Shown: positions 25,189 through 34,125, counted from the first letter of the stretch. The stretch is 64,000 bases of DNA from DATAFF01 sp044870245 (GCA_044870245.1 JBIOYR010000094.1:3424-67423), one strand, 5' to 3'. The notes: a model not told the origin generated them from the letters alone. Made by a program: numbers and translations.

Positions 25189-27363
25189 ATGAGCGGGGCA
25201 CGTGGGCCGGTGGCAACGGCGCTGAAGGAGCTGTCGCAGTCGCTAGGCCGCAATCTCGAGCTCGATCCCAACGGGACGTTGGCGCTCGAGTTCGAAGGCG
25301 GCGAGACCTGCACCATCGAGGCGCCGGACTGGGAAGATCTCGTCTCCTTCTTCGCGCCCGTGATCCCTGTCGGTAGCCGGTCCCGCGAAGCCATGTTGGA
25401 ATGGGCGCTGGCCGCCAATGTCGAACAGATCGACCTTCCGGGAGCGTTCCTCGCCCTCGACCGCGCCTCCGACAGCCTGCTCGTCTGCTACCGGGTCGAC
25501 GCCGGCGGCCTCGATGCCGAGCGTCTGACCTTTCGCTCCGAGCAGCCGCTGCCGAAGAGCCAGGTGCTGCAGATCGTTCGCGACATTCTCGCCAAGAACG
25601 GTCTCGTCCTGAAGCAGATCAGCGGCATCTATCATGTCGGCACGCGCGAGGCGATCTCCGGTCTTGAATCCACTGCCGCCGAGGGCCGCGTCAATGAGCT
25701 CACCACCCGGATGATCCGCCTCAGGAAGGGCGATCCGACGAGGCTCGTCGCGGTCATTCGTCCGATTTTGCCGGCCGGCGTCTCGCTGCTGCCGACGCCG
25801 GGATCGACCTCCATCCTGGCGCGCGGCTCGCCGGCCGATGTCGCACAGGTCGAGGAATTGCTGAACACCCTCGCCGAGCGCGGCATCGGTGCCAGTCGCG
25901 TCGCGATCATTCCGCTGCTCGAAAGCCCGCCGGAAAAGGTTGCCCAGCAGTTGAACGAGTTCTACAGCGCGCAGGGCGATGCCGAGTCGGGCATCACCAT
26001 CATCCCGCTCGAGAACCAGCAGGCGCTGCTCGTCGGCACCCATGACGATGCCTTGATGGACGGCATCCGCCAGCTGGTGCGCCGGCTCGATACCCATCTG
26101 CGCGATGAGCCCTCGCTCCGTATCATCCCGCTCGAGAACCTGGCGGCGGAGGATATCGCCGCCCAGCTCACCGAAATATTCGGCGGCGAGCAGAACGGCA
26201 CGCCGAAGGGCCCGGCGACTGCCGGCCAGCGGCCGCAGCGCGACAGCCGCATCGCAGCCAAGCTCAGGCCGGTGCCGCCAAGGCCCCAGACCGGGCCGCC
26301 GCCCGACGATGACGAGATGTTGACCCCGCCCGAGCCGCCGCAGTTCAAGGTCGATGTCGAGGAGACGCCCGGCAAGGGCGACATGCTCGAACCGGGCCAG
26401 GGCAGCGCTGCGCGCCGCTCGGGCGGCCAGGGCTTCCAGCAGCCGCCGTCACAACGACCGCCGCCTTCCGGCGATGGGTCGGTGTCCATCGTTGCCGAGA
26501 AGCGCAACAACACGCTGCTCGTCTATTCGACCTATGCGGTGTTCAGGCGGATTCGCGAGGTGGTGCGGACCCTCGACGTGCCGCAGGCCCAGGTCGTCAT
26601 CGAGGCGACCGTCGCCGAGGTCGAGCTCAAGGACCAGCTGGGCTATGGCGTGCAATGGTACCTGTCGGGCATGGGGTTCACCGCACACAACAGCAGCGCT
26701 CCCGGCCCGCAGCCCGTCGAGTCCGGCATCGGCGGAGTCGCCATCCTCAACCGGGCGATCGCCGGCTTCGACACCAAGGTGGTGCTCGATGCCCTGCAAA
26801 GCGTCACCAAGGTCAAGGTCATCTCCTCGCCCTATCTGACGGTGATGGACGGCAAATCGGCGCGCCTGGTGATCGGCGACCAGATCCCCTTCGCCGTTGC
26901 CAGCCAGACCCAGACCCAGCCCAACAATTCGACGCAGCCGGTCATCCTGACCCAGGAGATCGAGACCAGGGACACCGGCGTGATCCTCGAGATCACCCCG
27001 AGCATCCGCGCCAACAACTCGGTTCTCCTGAACATCAACCAGGAGGTGAGCAAGGCATCCGCATCGGCCGAGAAGGGCAACCTCACCCCGATCATCTCGA
27101 AGCGCAACGTCACCTCCGACATCGTCGTGCAGTCGGGCCGCACCGCCATACTCGGCGGCCTCATCGAGGATCGCACCGACGAGATCGAGTCGGGCGTTCC
27201 GGTTCTCAGAAAGGTTCCGGTGTTCGGCAATCTCTTCAAGCAGAACACCGACCACGTGCGGCGCTTCGAGCTCCTGGTCATGATCACCCCGCGCGTCGTC
27301 CGCCGTTCGAGCGAGATCGAGAACATCACCCGCATGCTGCGCGAGCAGATCAATCCTCAATAG
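25189..27363 (+). CDS. GspD-like secretin with an N-terminal type III chaperone-like (CesT) domain
   Basis: A 724-aa protein of two unlike parts in one unbroken frame. Residues 1-112 resemble CesT/SycE chaperones: ALKELSQSLGRNLELDPNGT, then LEFEGGETCTIEA, REAMLEWALAANVEQ, GAFLALDRASDSLLVCYRV. Residues about 112-152 are the second half of a secretin N0 domain (RSEQPLPKSQVLQIVRDIL). N1 (170-230), N2 (236-302), N3 with a Pro/Gly-rich insert (335-428) and the secretin barrel (468-705; VISSPYLTVMDGKSARLVIG, VQSGRTAILGGLI, PVFGNLFK) follow. There is no signal peptide or lipobox, and no other type II or III secretion gene is in the window. The N-terminal call is by eye. Confidence 0.75.
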   Translation: MSGARGPVATALKELSQSLGRNLELDPNGTLALEFEGGETCTIEAPDWEDLVSFFAPVIPVGSRSREAMLEWALAANVEQIDLPGAFLALDRASDSLLVCYRVDAGGLDAERLTFRSEQPLPKSQVLQIVRDILAKNGLVLKQISGIYHVGTREAISGLESTAAEGRVNELTTRMIRLRKGDPTRLVAVIRPILPAGVSLLPTPGSTSILARGSPADVAQVEELLNTLAERGIGASRVAIIPLLESPPEKVAQQLNEFYSAQGDAESGITIIPLENQQALLVGTHDDALMDGIRQLVRRLDTHLRDEPSLRIIPLENLAAEDIAAQLTEIFGGEQNGTPKGPATAGQRPQRDSRIAAKLRPVPPRPQTGPPPDDDEMLTPPEPPQFKVDVEETPGKGDMLEPGQGSAARRSGGQGFQQPPSQRPPPSGDGSVSIVAEKRNNTLLVYSTYAVFRRIREVVRTLDVPQAQVVIEATVAEVELKDQLGYGVQWYLSGMGFTAHNSSAPGPQPVESGIGGVAILNRAIAGFDTKVVLDALQSVTKVKVISSPYLTVMDGKSARLVIGDQIPFAVASQTQTQPNNSTQPVILTQEIETRDTGVILEITPSIRANNSVLLNINQEVSKASASAEKGNLTPIISKRNVTSDIVVQSGRTAILGGLIEDRTDEIESGVPVLRKVPVFGNLFKQNTDHVRRFELLVMITPRVVRRSSEIENITRMLREQINPQ

Positions 27364-27440
27364 GCAATAGGCAATAGTCGTTAGGCAGTAGGCAGTAATG
27401 AAGAGTGCTGATCACTGCCTATTGCCTAATGCCTACTGCC
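27361..27440. repeat. Heptamer repeat array between secretin and alpha/beta hydrolase
   Basis: Begins with the TAG stop of the secretin: TAGGCAATAGGCAATAG, then TTAGGCAGTAGGCAGTAATG, a spacer, and inverted ACTGCCTATTGCC-TAATGCC-TACTGCC units. On the opposite strand the array supplies the TAG stop of the hydrolase (its last residues VRQ come from the array edge). The two convergent genes thus end in the same foldable element. Confidence 0.88.
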
Positions 27441-28287
27441 TCACTTGCATCAACCAGCTCACCACCACCGACACCTGGTCGGCCGCCATCAGCGCCGGCG
27501 CATGGCCGACGCCCTCGAAAGTGACCAGCTCGGCGCGCGGGCCGCTGTTGCGCATGCGCTCGGCAATCTCCGCGGTGAGGAGCGGGCTCGACCCGCCGCG
27601 CAGCAGCAGCACCGGACAGCTGATCTTGTCCCAAACCGCCCACAGATCGAGATCGGCATCGGCGCTGTCCGCATAGGCCGCCTTCAGCGCCGGATCATAA
27701 TGGAACTTGAATCCGCCAGTCTCATTGTCGACAACGCTGATGCGGGTGAGCTGGCGCCATTGCGAATCGTTCAACGGGCCGAAGCCGGCGGCGATCGTTC
27801 GCACATAGCGTTCCGCCTCGTCGAGATCGGCGAATTGCGGATTGAGCCCGACATAGGTCCGGATCTGCTGCAGAGCCGCCTTTGGAACGAACGGCCCGAC
27901 ATCATTCAGCACCAGCCGGCTGATCAGCGCGGGCGCGGCGGCAGCAAGCACCATGCCGATGAGCCCGCCCATCGAGGTGCCGACCCAATCGACGGTCTCA
28001 AGGCCGAGCCTTTCGATGAACTGCCTCAGCTGTTGGGCATAGACCGGCACCACATATTTGCTGGGATCTTCGAGCCAGCTGCTGCGCCCGCGCCCGACGA
28101 CATCGACTGCAATCACCCTCGTGCCACGATCTGCCAGAGCGGCAGCGAGCACATCGAAGTCGCGGGCGTTGCGCGTCAGGCCATGCACGCAGACCACACT
28201 GCGGGACGCGTCTGCCGGCCCCCAATCGACATAAGCGATAGTTATCCCATCGAAGGGAGCGCCGAGCGCAAGGCTCGCGAGCTTCAA
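27433..28287 (-). CDS. Alpha/beta hydrolase
   Basis: A hydrolase of about 284 aa with the canonical fold: oxyanion region VVCVHGLTRNARDFD, nucleophile elbow WVGTSMGGLIGM (GxSxG), a helical cap (LNDVGPFVPKAALQQI to GFKFHYDP) and the His in GVGHAPALM. The strand that normally ends with the catalytic Asp reads LLLRGGSSPLL, where many relatives have SDLL, so the acid may come from another position. The frame is open upstream through mucR, but TTG 28287, just after the mucR stop, gives the normal family length; no ATG is available. It is probably co-transcribed with mucR. The substrate is unknown. Confidence 0.8.
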   Translation of the reverse strand: MKLASLALGAPFDGITIAYVDWGPADASRSVVCVHGLTRNARDFDVLAAALADRGTRVIAVDVVGRGRSSWLEDPSKYVVPVYAQQLRQFIERLGLETVDWVGTSMGGLIGMVLAAAAPALISRLVLNDVGPFVPKAALQQIRTYVGLNPQFADLDEAERYVRTIAAGFGPLNDSQWRQLTRISVVDNETGGFKFHYDPALKAAYADSADADLDLWAVWDKISCPVLLLRGGSSPLLTAEIAERMRNSGPRAELVTFEGVGHAPALMAADQVSVVVSWLMQVRQ

Positions 28288-28303
28288 GGAGTTCGGCAGC
28301 GCT

Positions 28304-28726
28304 TCAGCCCGACGAGGCGCGTTTACGCCCGAGGCCGATCTTCTTGGCAAGCCGCGACCGCGCCTTGGCATATTTCGGCGCAACCATCGGGTAATCGGCC
28401 GGCAACCCCCAGCGCTCGCGATAGTCCTGCGGCGTCAGCCCGTGCAGACTGAGGTGACGCTTCAGCGACTTGAAGCGGCGGCCGTCCTCCAAGCAGATCA
28501 CGTAGTCGGGCAGAACCGACTCATCGATCGGCACCGCGGGTTCGGAGCGCGCTGCTGCGACACCTGCTTCGCCGTCGCCCGCCTCACCGAGTCCAGCCCT
28601 CCCGGCGATCGCGGTTCTGATGGCTCGAACGACATTCTCGACCTCGAGGGGATCGACTTTGTTATTTGTGACATAAGCGATAAACATCTCGGCCGTAAGT
28701 CGCGCGAGGTCTGGCCCGTCATCCAT
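28304..28726 (-). CDS. mucR: MucR/Ros family zinc-finger transcriptional regulator
   Basis: A 140-aa DNA-binding regulator of the Ros/MucR type, which in rhizobia and Brucella controls exopolysaccharide, motility and virulence and binds AT-rich DNA. The single zinc finger is in PDYVICLEDGRRFKSLKRHLSLHGLTP (residues about 79-105: Cys, Asp, His, His as ligands), followed by YRERWGLPADYPMVAPKYA and a basic tail AKKIGLGRKR. Residues 1-50 form the oligomerising helix region (LTAEMFIAYVTNNKV). Length is normal. It reads from an AT-richer 208-bp gap (28727-28934), a plausible autoregulated promoter. Confidence 0.93.
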   Translation of the reverse strand: MDDGPDLARLTAEMFIAYVTNNKVDPLEVENVVRAIRTAIAGRAGLGEAGDGEAGVAAARSEPAVPIDESVLPDYVICLEDGRRFKSLKRHLSLHGLTPQDYRERWGLPADYPMVAPKYAKARSRLAKKIGLGRKRASSG

Positions 28727-28934
28727 CCCAATTAGTCCTCTTCTTCTCTACCGCAAGATTTAACTCGAGAAATATCAAAGGCGGCATATACTTCTCGATT
28801 GGCATTGAAAATTCAAGCCAAAGTGTAATGAATTCAACCCACAGGGGGTGCTTAGAGCACGACGCGTATGTAAAGGCAATTCAAAGTTGGTCTCAATGAC
28901 GCTGCATATTGCGCTAATGGCAAAAATGCAGCCT

Positions 28935-30263
28935 CTATCGGCCCGTGATCAGCCGGACGCCGCGATCATAGGTGAGATAGGCCCAGGCCCAATCGATCAG
29001 CACGAACAGGCGGTTGCGAAAGCCGATCAGAAACCAGATATGGGCAAAGCTCCAGGCAAGCCACGCCGGCAGCCCGGACAGCCGGATTCGGCCGAAATCG
29101 GCCACTGCCGCCTTCCTCCCGATCGTCGCGAGGTTTCCATAATTGCGATAGACGAAGGGGGCGGTGCTGCGTCCCGCCAGGCGATTGCCGATCACCTTCG
29201 CGGCATAGCGCCCCATCTGCTTGGCGGCCGGCGCCACGCCGGGCACGACCTCGCCCTTGGCGTCGGTCACCGCCGCCGTGTCGCCGATCACGAAGATCGT
29301 CGGATCATCGATCAGCGAAAGATCCGGACCGATCGGTACGCGACCGGCTCGGTCGCTCTTTTCGCCAAGCCATCTGGCGGCAGGCGACGCCATGACGCCG
29401 GCAGCCCACACGATCGACGAGGTGAGGATGCGCTCGCCGCCGGAAAGCGTCAGCCCCTCCGAATCGCACGCCGTCACCGCACTGCGCAGCATCACCTCGA
29501 CGCCCAGCCCCTCGAGCTGTTGCACCGCCTTCTCCGACAGTTCCGGTGGAAAGCTGGCGAGCACCCGGTCACCGGCTTCGATCAGCAATATTCGTGTGCT
29601 GGCCGGATCGATTCGACGGAAGTCGCCGACCACCGTATGCCGGGCGAGCTCGGCAATCGCTCCCGCCATCTCCACCCCGGTCGGACCGGCGCCGACCACC
29701 GCAAAGGTGAGATGCCGCCGTCGCATCGCGTCGTCCGCGGTTGCCTCGGCCAGCTCGAATGCCGTCAGGATCCGGGCGCGTATATCGGTCGCCTCGTCGA
29801 TCTTCTTCAAGCCCGGGGCGAACTTCTCCCAGGCCTCGTGGCCGAAATAATGATGACGCGCCCCGGTGGCGATGATCAGATAGTCATAGGGAACCCGGCT
29901 GAGATCGGTGACAACTTCTCGACGTTTCCGATCGATCTCGATCACCCGCTCCATCAGCACCAAGGTGTTCTTCTGCCGCGACAGGATGTGCCGGATCGGC
30001 GTCGCGATCTGCGCCGGCGACAGCGCTGCCGTCGCGACCTGATAGAGCAGGGGCTGGAAGAGATGATAGTTGCGCCGATCGATCACCGTCACCTCGACCG
30101 GTGCATGGCGCAGATGCACGGCGGCATTGAGGCCGCCGAAGCCTGCGCCGATGATGACCACCCGTGGCCGGGCTGAAGCGGAAGGGATGATGGCGGACCT
30201 CGCGTCTGGAGCTTTCGCCTTGCTGTAGCGGGATTTCCGCGGCACGGCTAGAGCGACTGTCAC
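28935..30263 (-). CDS. ndh: Type II NADH dehydrogenase (NDH-2), NAD(P)/FAD-dependent
   Basis: A 442-aa membrane-associated flavoenzyme passing electrons from NADH to quinone without pumping protons. RVVIIGAGFGGLNAAVHL is the FAD-binding site, VVGAGPTGVEMAGAIAEL the NADH site, and GDTAAVTDAKGEVVPGVAPA the second FAD motif with the AxxxA-type quinone segment. The C-terminal 60 residues (LPAWLAWSFAHIWFLIGF, LFVLIDWAWAYLTYDRG) are the usual amphipathic membrane anchor. Start is GTG 30263; the first 30 residues are weakly conserved. It is divergent from hppD across 88 bp, a possible shared control region. Confidence 0.9.
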   Translation of the reverse strand: MTVALAVPRKSRYSKAKAPDARSAIIPSASARPRVVIIGAGFGGLNAAVHLRHAPVEVTVIDRRNYHLFQPLLYQVATAALSPAQIATPIRHILSRQKNTLVLMERVIEIDRKRREVVTDLSRVPYDYLIIATGARHHYFGHEAWEKFAPGLKKIDEATDIRARILTAFELAEATADDAMRRRHLTFAVVGAGPTGVEMAGAIAELARHTVVGDFRRIDPASTRILLIEAGDRVLASFPPELSEKAVQQLEGLGVEVMLRSAVTACDSEGLTLSGGERILTSSIVWAAGVMASPAARWLGEKSDRAGRVPIGPDLSLIDDPTIFVIGDTAAVTDAKGEVVPGVAPAAKQMGRYAAKVIGNRLAGRSTAPFVYRNYGNLATIGRKAAVADFGRIRLSGLPAWLAWSFAHIWFLIGFRNRLFVLIDWAWAYLTYDRGVRLITGR

Positions 30264-30351
30264 GCGGGATAAACGGGATTTAACTGGTGAAATTGCTGCA
30301 TCGGCACCATAGGCTGTTGTGCAATGAGAGTTACAGCTGAAGGTGAACCCG

Positions 30352-31467
30352 ATGGGACCTTATCCGCATGATGCACCGCCCCCGCGGATCTCCGACGACA
30401 ATCCGATGGGCACCGACGGTTTCGAGTTCGTGGAGTTTGCCCATTCCGATCCTGGGGCCTTGGGCGCCCTCTTCGAGCTGATGGGCTTCGCCGCGGTGGC
30501 GCGCCACCGTTCGAAGGACGTGACCCTCTACCGCCAGGGCCACATCAACTATGTTCTCAATGCCGAGCCCGACAGCTTCGCGCGAAGCTTCGCCGCTCAG
30601 CATGGACCATGCGCCTGCGCCATCGGCTTCCGGGTGGTTGATGCCAAGCACGCCTTCGATCGCGCCATTCAACTGGGCGCGACGCCGGTGACCGGTCGGA
30701 TCGGGCCGATGGAGCTCAACATTCCGGCGATCGAAGGGATCGGCGGCGCCCACATCTATTTCATCGACCGCTATGGCGACAAAGGCTCGATCTGGGACGT
30801 CGACTTCCGTTGGACCGGCGAGCGCGACCCGCAGCCCGCCGGCGCCGGGCTCTACTACATCGATCATCTCACCCACAATGTATTCCGGGGTCGGATGGAT
30901 TGGTGGGCCAATTGGTACGAGAAGTTCTTCAACTTTCGCCAGATCCGTTTCTTCGATATTTCCGGCAAGCATACCGGCCTTCATTCGCGCGCCATGACAA
31001 GCCCGTGCGGCAAGATTCGCATCCCCATCAATGAAAGCGCCGACGATAGGAGCCAGATCGAGGAGTATCTCAAGAGCTACAAGGGCGAGGGCATTCAGCA
31101 CATCGCCTGCGGCTGCCACAACATCTATGAGACCGTCACCAAGCTTCGCGCCGACGGCTTGCGCTTCATGCCGTCGCCGCCGGCGGCCTATTACGAGAAG
31201 GTCGACGAACGGCTTCCCGGTCATGGCGAGCCGGTCGACCGTTTGCAGGAGCTCGGCATCATGATCGATGGCGAGGGCGTCGTCGGCGGCGGCGAGACCA
31301 AGGTGCTGCTGCAGATCTTCTCGCGCACCGTCATCGGACCGATCTTCTTCGAGTTCATCGAGCGGAAGGGCGATGAAGGCTTTGGCGAGGGCAACTTCCG
31401 TGCATTGTTTGAATCGATAGAAGAGGATCAGCTGCGCCGCGGCGTCATCGCGCCGCGCGTTGCCTGA
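30352..31467 (+). CDS. hppD: 4-hydroxyphenylpyruvate dioxygenase
   Basis: A 371-aa Fe(II) dioxygenase converting 4-hydroxyphenylpyruvate to homogentisate in tyrosine breakdown. It has two VOC half-domains; iron ligands are His in YYIDHLTHNVFRGRMD, His in GIQHIACGCHNIYETV and Glu in IFFEFIERKGDEGFGEGNF. ARSFAAQHGPCACAIGFRV belongs to the N-terminal half. ATG 30352 is preceded by AAGGTGA at good distance; a GTG 9 bp before is an alternative. It is followed 11 bp later by hmgA, which takes the next step. Confidence 0.94.
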   Translation: MGPYPHDAPPPRISDDNPMGTDGFEFVEFAHSDPGALGALFELMGFAAVARHRSKDVTLYRQGHINYVLNAEPDSFARSFAAQHGPCACAIGFRVVDAKHAFDRAIQLGATPVTGRIGPMELNIPAIEGIGGAHIYFIDRYGDKGSIWDVDFRWTGERDPQPAGAGLYYIDHLTHNVFRGRMDWWANWYEKFFNFRQIRFFDISGKHTGLHSRAMTSPCGKIRIPINESADDRSQIEEYLKSYKGEGIQHIACGCHNIYETVTKLRADGLRFMPSPPAAYYEKVDERLPGHGEPVDRLQELGIMIDGEGVVGGGETKVLLQIFSRTVIGPIFFEFIERKGDEGFGEGNFRALFESIEEDQLRRGVIAPRVA

Positions 31468-31478
31468 AAGACAAGGCC

Positions 31479-32828
31479 ATGGTGACCAGCAACGATCAGG
31501 ATCGGCACCGCTTCGGCCCGACGGCGGCGTCCGGCTATATGGCAGGCTTCGGCAACGACTTCGAGACCGAGGCCTTGCCGGGCGCTCTGCCGGTCGGCCA
31601 GAACTCGCCCCAGCGCTGCGCCTACGGCCTTTATGCCGAGCAGCTCTCGGGCTCTCCCTTCACCGCGCCGCGCGGCATCAACGAGCGTTCCTGGCTCTAC
31701 CGCATTCGACCCTCGGTCCGTCATCTCGGCAAGTTGTCTCCCCTCGCCATGCCCTATTGGCAGACCGCCCCGGCGCCCACCAGTCACCAGCTGCCGCTCG
31801 CCCAATTGCGGTGGAGCCCGATGGCGATTCCCAAGGAGCCCCTGACCTTCATCGAGGGCATGCGGACCCTCACCACCGCTGGCGATGCGCGAAGCCAGAC
31901 CGGCCTGTCGACTGCCATCTATTTCGTGACCCGCAGCATGGTCGACGAATATTTCTTCAATGCCGACGGCGAGCTCCTGGTGGTGGCGCAGCAGGGCGGC
32001 CTTCGCTTCCTCACCGAGTTCGGTTTGATCGCCATCGAGCCTGGCGAGATCTGCATCATTCCCCGCGGCGTCAAGTTCAAGGTCGAGCTCGGCACCGGCA
32101 CGGCGGCGGCGCGCGGCTATGTCTGCGAGAATTACAGCGGCAAGTTCACCCTTCCCAATCGCGGCCCGATCGGCGCCAACTGCCTCGCCAATCCGCGCGA
32201 CTTCCAGACGCCGCTCGCCGCCTTCGAGGACAAGGACTCACCCTGCCGGGTGATCGTCAAATGGTGCGGCGCCTTCCATTGCTGCGACATCGATCACTCG
32301 CCGCTCGATGTCGTTGCCTGGCACGGCAATTATGCTCCGTACAAATACGATCTCAGGCGCTTCTCGCCGGTCGGCGCGGTGCTGTTCGATCATCCCGACC
32401 CGTCGATCTTCACCGTGCTGACCGCTCCCTCGGGCGAGGAGGGCGTGGCCAATGTCGACTTCATCATCTTTCCGGAACGCTGGCAGGTGGCGGAGCATTC
32501 CTTCCGTCCGCCCTGGTACCACATGAACATCATGAGCGAGTTCATGGGCCTGATCTTCGGCCAGTACGACGCCAAGGCCGAGGGCTTCGCGCCCGGTGGC
32601 GTCAGCCTGCACAATTGCATGCTGCCGCACGGGCCGGACAGCGCGGCCTTCGAGACCGCAAGCACCGTCGAGCTCAAGCCGATGAAGCTGTCCAACACGC
32701 TTGCCTTCATGTTCGAATCGCGCTTCCCGCAAGCGCCGACCGACTTCGCGGCGAAGAGCGACAGCCTGCAGCCCGACTATGCCGCCTGCTGGGCCGGCCT
32801 CGGCAAGCGCTTCACCGGCAAGCCCTGA
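31479..32828 (+). CDS. hmgA: Homogentisate 1,2-dioxygenase
   Basis: A 449-aa non-heme iron ring-cleaving enzyme making maleylacetoacetate from homogentisate. The N-terminus has YMAGFGNDFETEALPGALP, typical of HmgA; NERSWLYRIRPSVRH follows; the cupin core includes FGLIAIEPGEICIIPRGVKF; the iron site is in PPWYHMNIMSEFMGLIFGQY (His and Glu) and LPHGPDSAAFE (His). Length is the norm. The start follows CAAGG. Together with hppD this is the upper homogentisate pathway; fumarylacetoacetate hydrolase and maleylacetoacetate isomerase are not adjacent. Confidence 0.95.
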   Translation: MVTSNDQDRHRFGPTAASGYMAGFGNDFETEALPGALPVGQNSPQRCAYGLYAEQLSGSPFTAPRGINERSWLYRIRPSVRHLGKLSPLAMPYWQTAPAPTSHQLPLAQLRWSPMAIPKEPLTFIEGMRTLTTAGDARSQTGLSTAIYFVTRSMVDEYFFNADGELLVVAQQGGLRFLTEFGLIAIEPGEICIIPRGVKFKVELGTGTAAARGYVCENYSGKFTLPNRGPIGANCLANPRDFQTPLAAFEDKDSPCRVIVKWCGAFHCCDIDHSPLDVVAWHGNYAPYKYDLRRFSPVGAVLFDHPDPSIFTVLTAPSGEEGVANVDFIIFPERWQVAEHSFRPPWYHMNIMSEFMGLIFGQYDAKAEGFAPGGVSLHNCMLPHGPDSAAFETASTVELKPMKLSNTLAFMFESRFPQAPTDFAAKSDSLQPDYAACWAGLGKRFTGKP

Positions 32829-32899
32829 AGCGTGCTCTGAATGCCGTCACCGTTTCGCCGCCTTCCGGTGCTTTCTCAGGCACCGGGAGCGGAGAATCG

Positions 32900-33637
32900 A
32901 TGAATCGCGAATCGCTTCGCGCACTGCGCGAGATCATGTTCCAGGTCGCGGCCACGATCATGATCCCGCTCACGGTTGCCGGCATGGGCTGGTATTACAC
33001 GCGCTGGCAGCAGAACCTCAACGACCTCAAGACCATGATCGATCTGGTCAGCGACGACAATGCCGAGCGCCGGAAATATGGCGTCGCCATGTTCGAGTAT
33101 CTGTTGAAGAATGACAAGGTTCCGGTTGAATTCGTTGCCGCCCAGCTCGACTACGCCAACAACTCCTCCGATCAGGACCTGTTGCCGCTGATGGAAGCCG
33201 CCCTGCTCAAGGCATCGCGCACCAATCCCGGCGTCTCGCAGGTCTATTCCGAGGCGATGGAGCGGCTGCCGAGCCGCATCTTCGTCCATATACTCGGCGA
33301 CGAGCAGCGCGCCTGCATGCGAAATCTGGTGGATGCGCTGAAGGACGGCGACAAGGCGACGATCACTGTTCCCTCGGTCGTCAAGGCCGAATGGGGCGGC
33401 GCCGCCAACGAGCTGCGCGTTCTGCGCGACAGTGATCTCGCCCGCGGCGCCCTGTTGCGCGATCTGTTCCAGAGCGTCGGATTTCCGGTCAGTCTCGTGG
33501 ACCTCTCCGCCAGCTGGGACGGTGCGAAGAAAGTGAGGCCGAACACCTTCGAGCTGTGGTTCGGCGCAGGCGCGCCGCCGCCCATATGCACCGCTCCCGG
33601 GCCCGCAGCCGGCGCCAAGATCGGCGGCTCCGGCTAG
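32900..33637 (+). CDS. Membrane-anchored protein of unknown function
   Basis: A 245-aa protein with one N-terminal membrane helix (VAATIMIPLTVAGMGWYYT), then TRWQQNLNDLKTMIDLVSDD and an alpha-helical segment resembling HEAT-like or regulatory helices (FEYLLKNDKVPVEFVAAQLD), and a C-terminal alpha/beta part (RIFVHILGDEQRACMRNL; ATITVPSVVKAEWGG; NELRVLRDSDLARG) ending in a Pro/Gly/Ala-rich tail. The ARN-L and LRVL pieces look a little like SPOR-type peptide-binding repeats, but I would not assign it. Start ATG 32900 has GGAG upstream; the longer open frame through hmgA is spurious. Confidence 0.65.
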   Translation: MNRESLRALREIMFQVAATIMIPLTVAGMGWYYTRWQQNLNDLKTMIDLVSDDNAERRKYGVAMFEYLLKNDKVPVEFVAAQLDYANNSSDQDLLPLMEAALLKASRTNPGVSQVYSEAMERLPSRIFVHILGDEQRACMRNLVDALKDGDKATITVPSVVKAEWGGAANELRVLRDSDLARGALLRDLFQSVGFPVSLVDLSASWDGAKKVRPNTFELWFGAGAPPPICTAPGPAAGAKIGGSG

Positions 33638-33764
33638 CGCGCACCATTGAAAAGCGCGTCTTTACGCATGTTTTTTCCAAAAACCGCTTTCCAATTTTCC
33701 GCTCGATGTGATACTCGCCATGTCGGCTCACCGGTGATCATCACTGACAACGAAGGAGAAACTC

Positions 33765-34067
33765 ATGGCGGAAAAAGCCAAGACGACCATCGCGACGATG
33801 CCTCTATCCAAAATTGTCGCCGAGCTGGCTGAGAATCACGAAATGCCGAAGAAGCAGATGGCGGCGATCTTCGACGACTTCATCACCACCACGGTGAAGA
33901 ACCTGAAGAAGGGCAACAAGGTGCGGATCACCGGCCTCGGCATCCTGCAGGTTCGCAAGCGTCCCGCCCGGATGGGCCGCAACCCTGCAACCGGTGAGCA
34001 GATCAAGATCAAGGCCTCCAAGAAGGTCGCATTCCGCCCGGCCAAGGAACTCAAGGAAGCCGTCTGA
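33765..34067 (+). CDS. HU-family DNA-binding protein
   Basis: A 100-aa nucleoid protein. The HU/IHF signature is seen in KGNKVRITGLGILQVRKRPARMGRNP, with the DNA-intercalating RNP segment GRNPATGEQIKIKASKKVAFRPAKEL. The N-terminus has an extra ten-residue extension (AEKAKTTIAT) before MPLSKIVAELAENHEMPKKQ. The arm reads RMGRNPATG, as in HU rather than IHF. A strong ribosome site (AAGGAG) precedes ATG 33765, as expected for an abundant protein, and the AT-richer 127-bp gap upstream is a likely promoter region. Confidence 0.92.
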   Translation: MAEKAKTTIATMPLSKIVAELAENHEMPKKQMAAIFDDFITTTVKNLKKGNKVRITGLGILQVRKRPARMGRNPATGEQIKIKASKKVAFRPAKELKEAV

Positions 34068-34125
34068 TCTCTTGCACCGGTTGAGCCACCCGTCCATTTC
34101 GCCTGCTATCTTGCAGCGTCGCTGA

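Noticed and set aside
25189..25560. Evidence for a type III secretion system in the window
   Set aside because: Only the chaperone-like domain points there; no sct ATPase, export or needle genes are present.
27586..27606. Alpha/beta hydrolase without its catalytic Asp (SSPLL for SDLL)
   Set aside because: The acid residue position varies in this superfamily and cannot be settled without a structure, so I only mention it in the gene entry.
28727..28934. Small RNA or extra ORF in the gap between mucR and ndh
   Set aside because: AT-richer promoter-like DNA, but no clear hairpin plus T-run, and no ORF with a ribosome site.
31460..32899. Long plus-strand frame fused to the unknown membrane protein at 32900
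   Set aside because: It overlaps hmgA in another frame and reads as Arg/Ala shadow; the real start with GGAG is at 32900.
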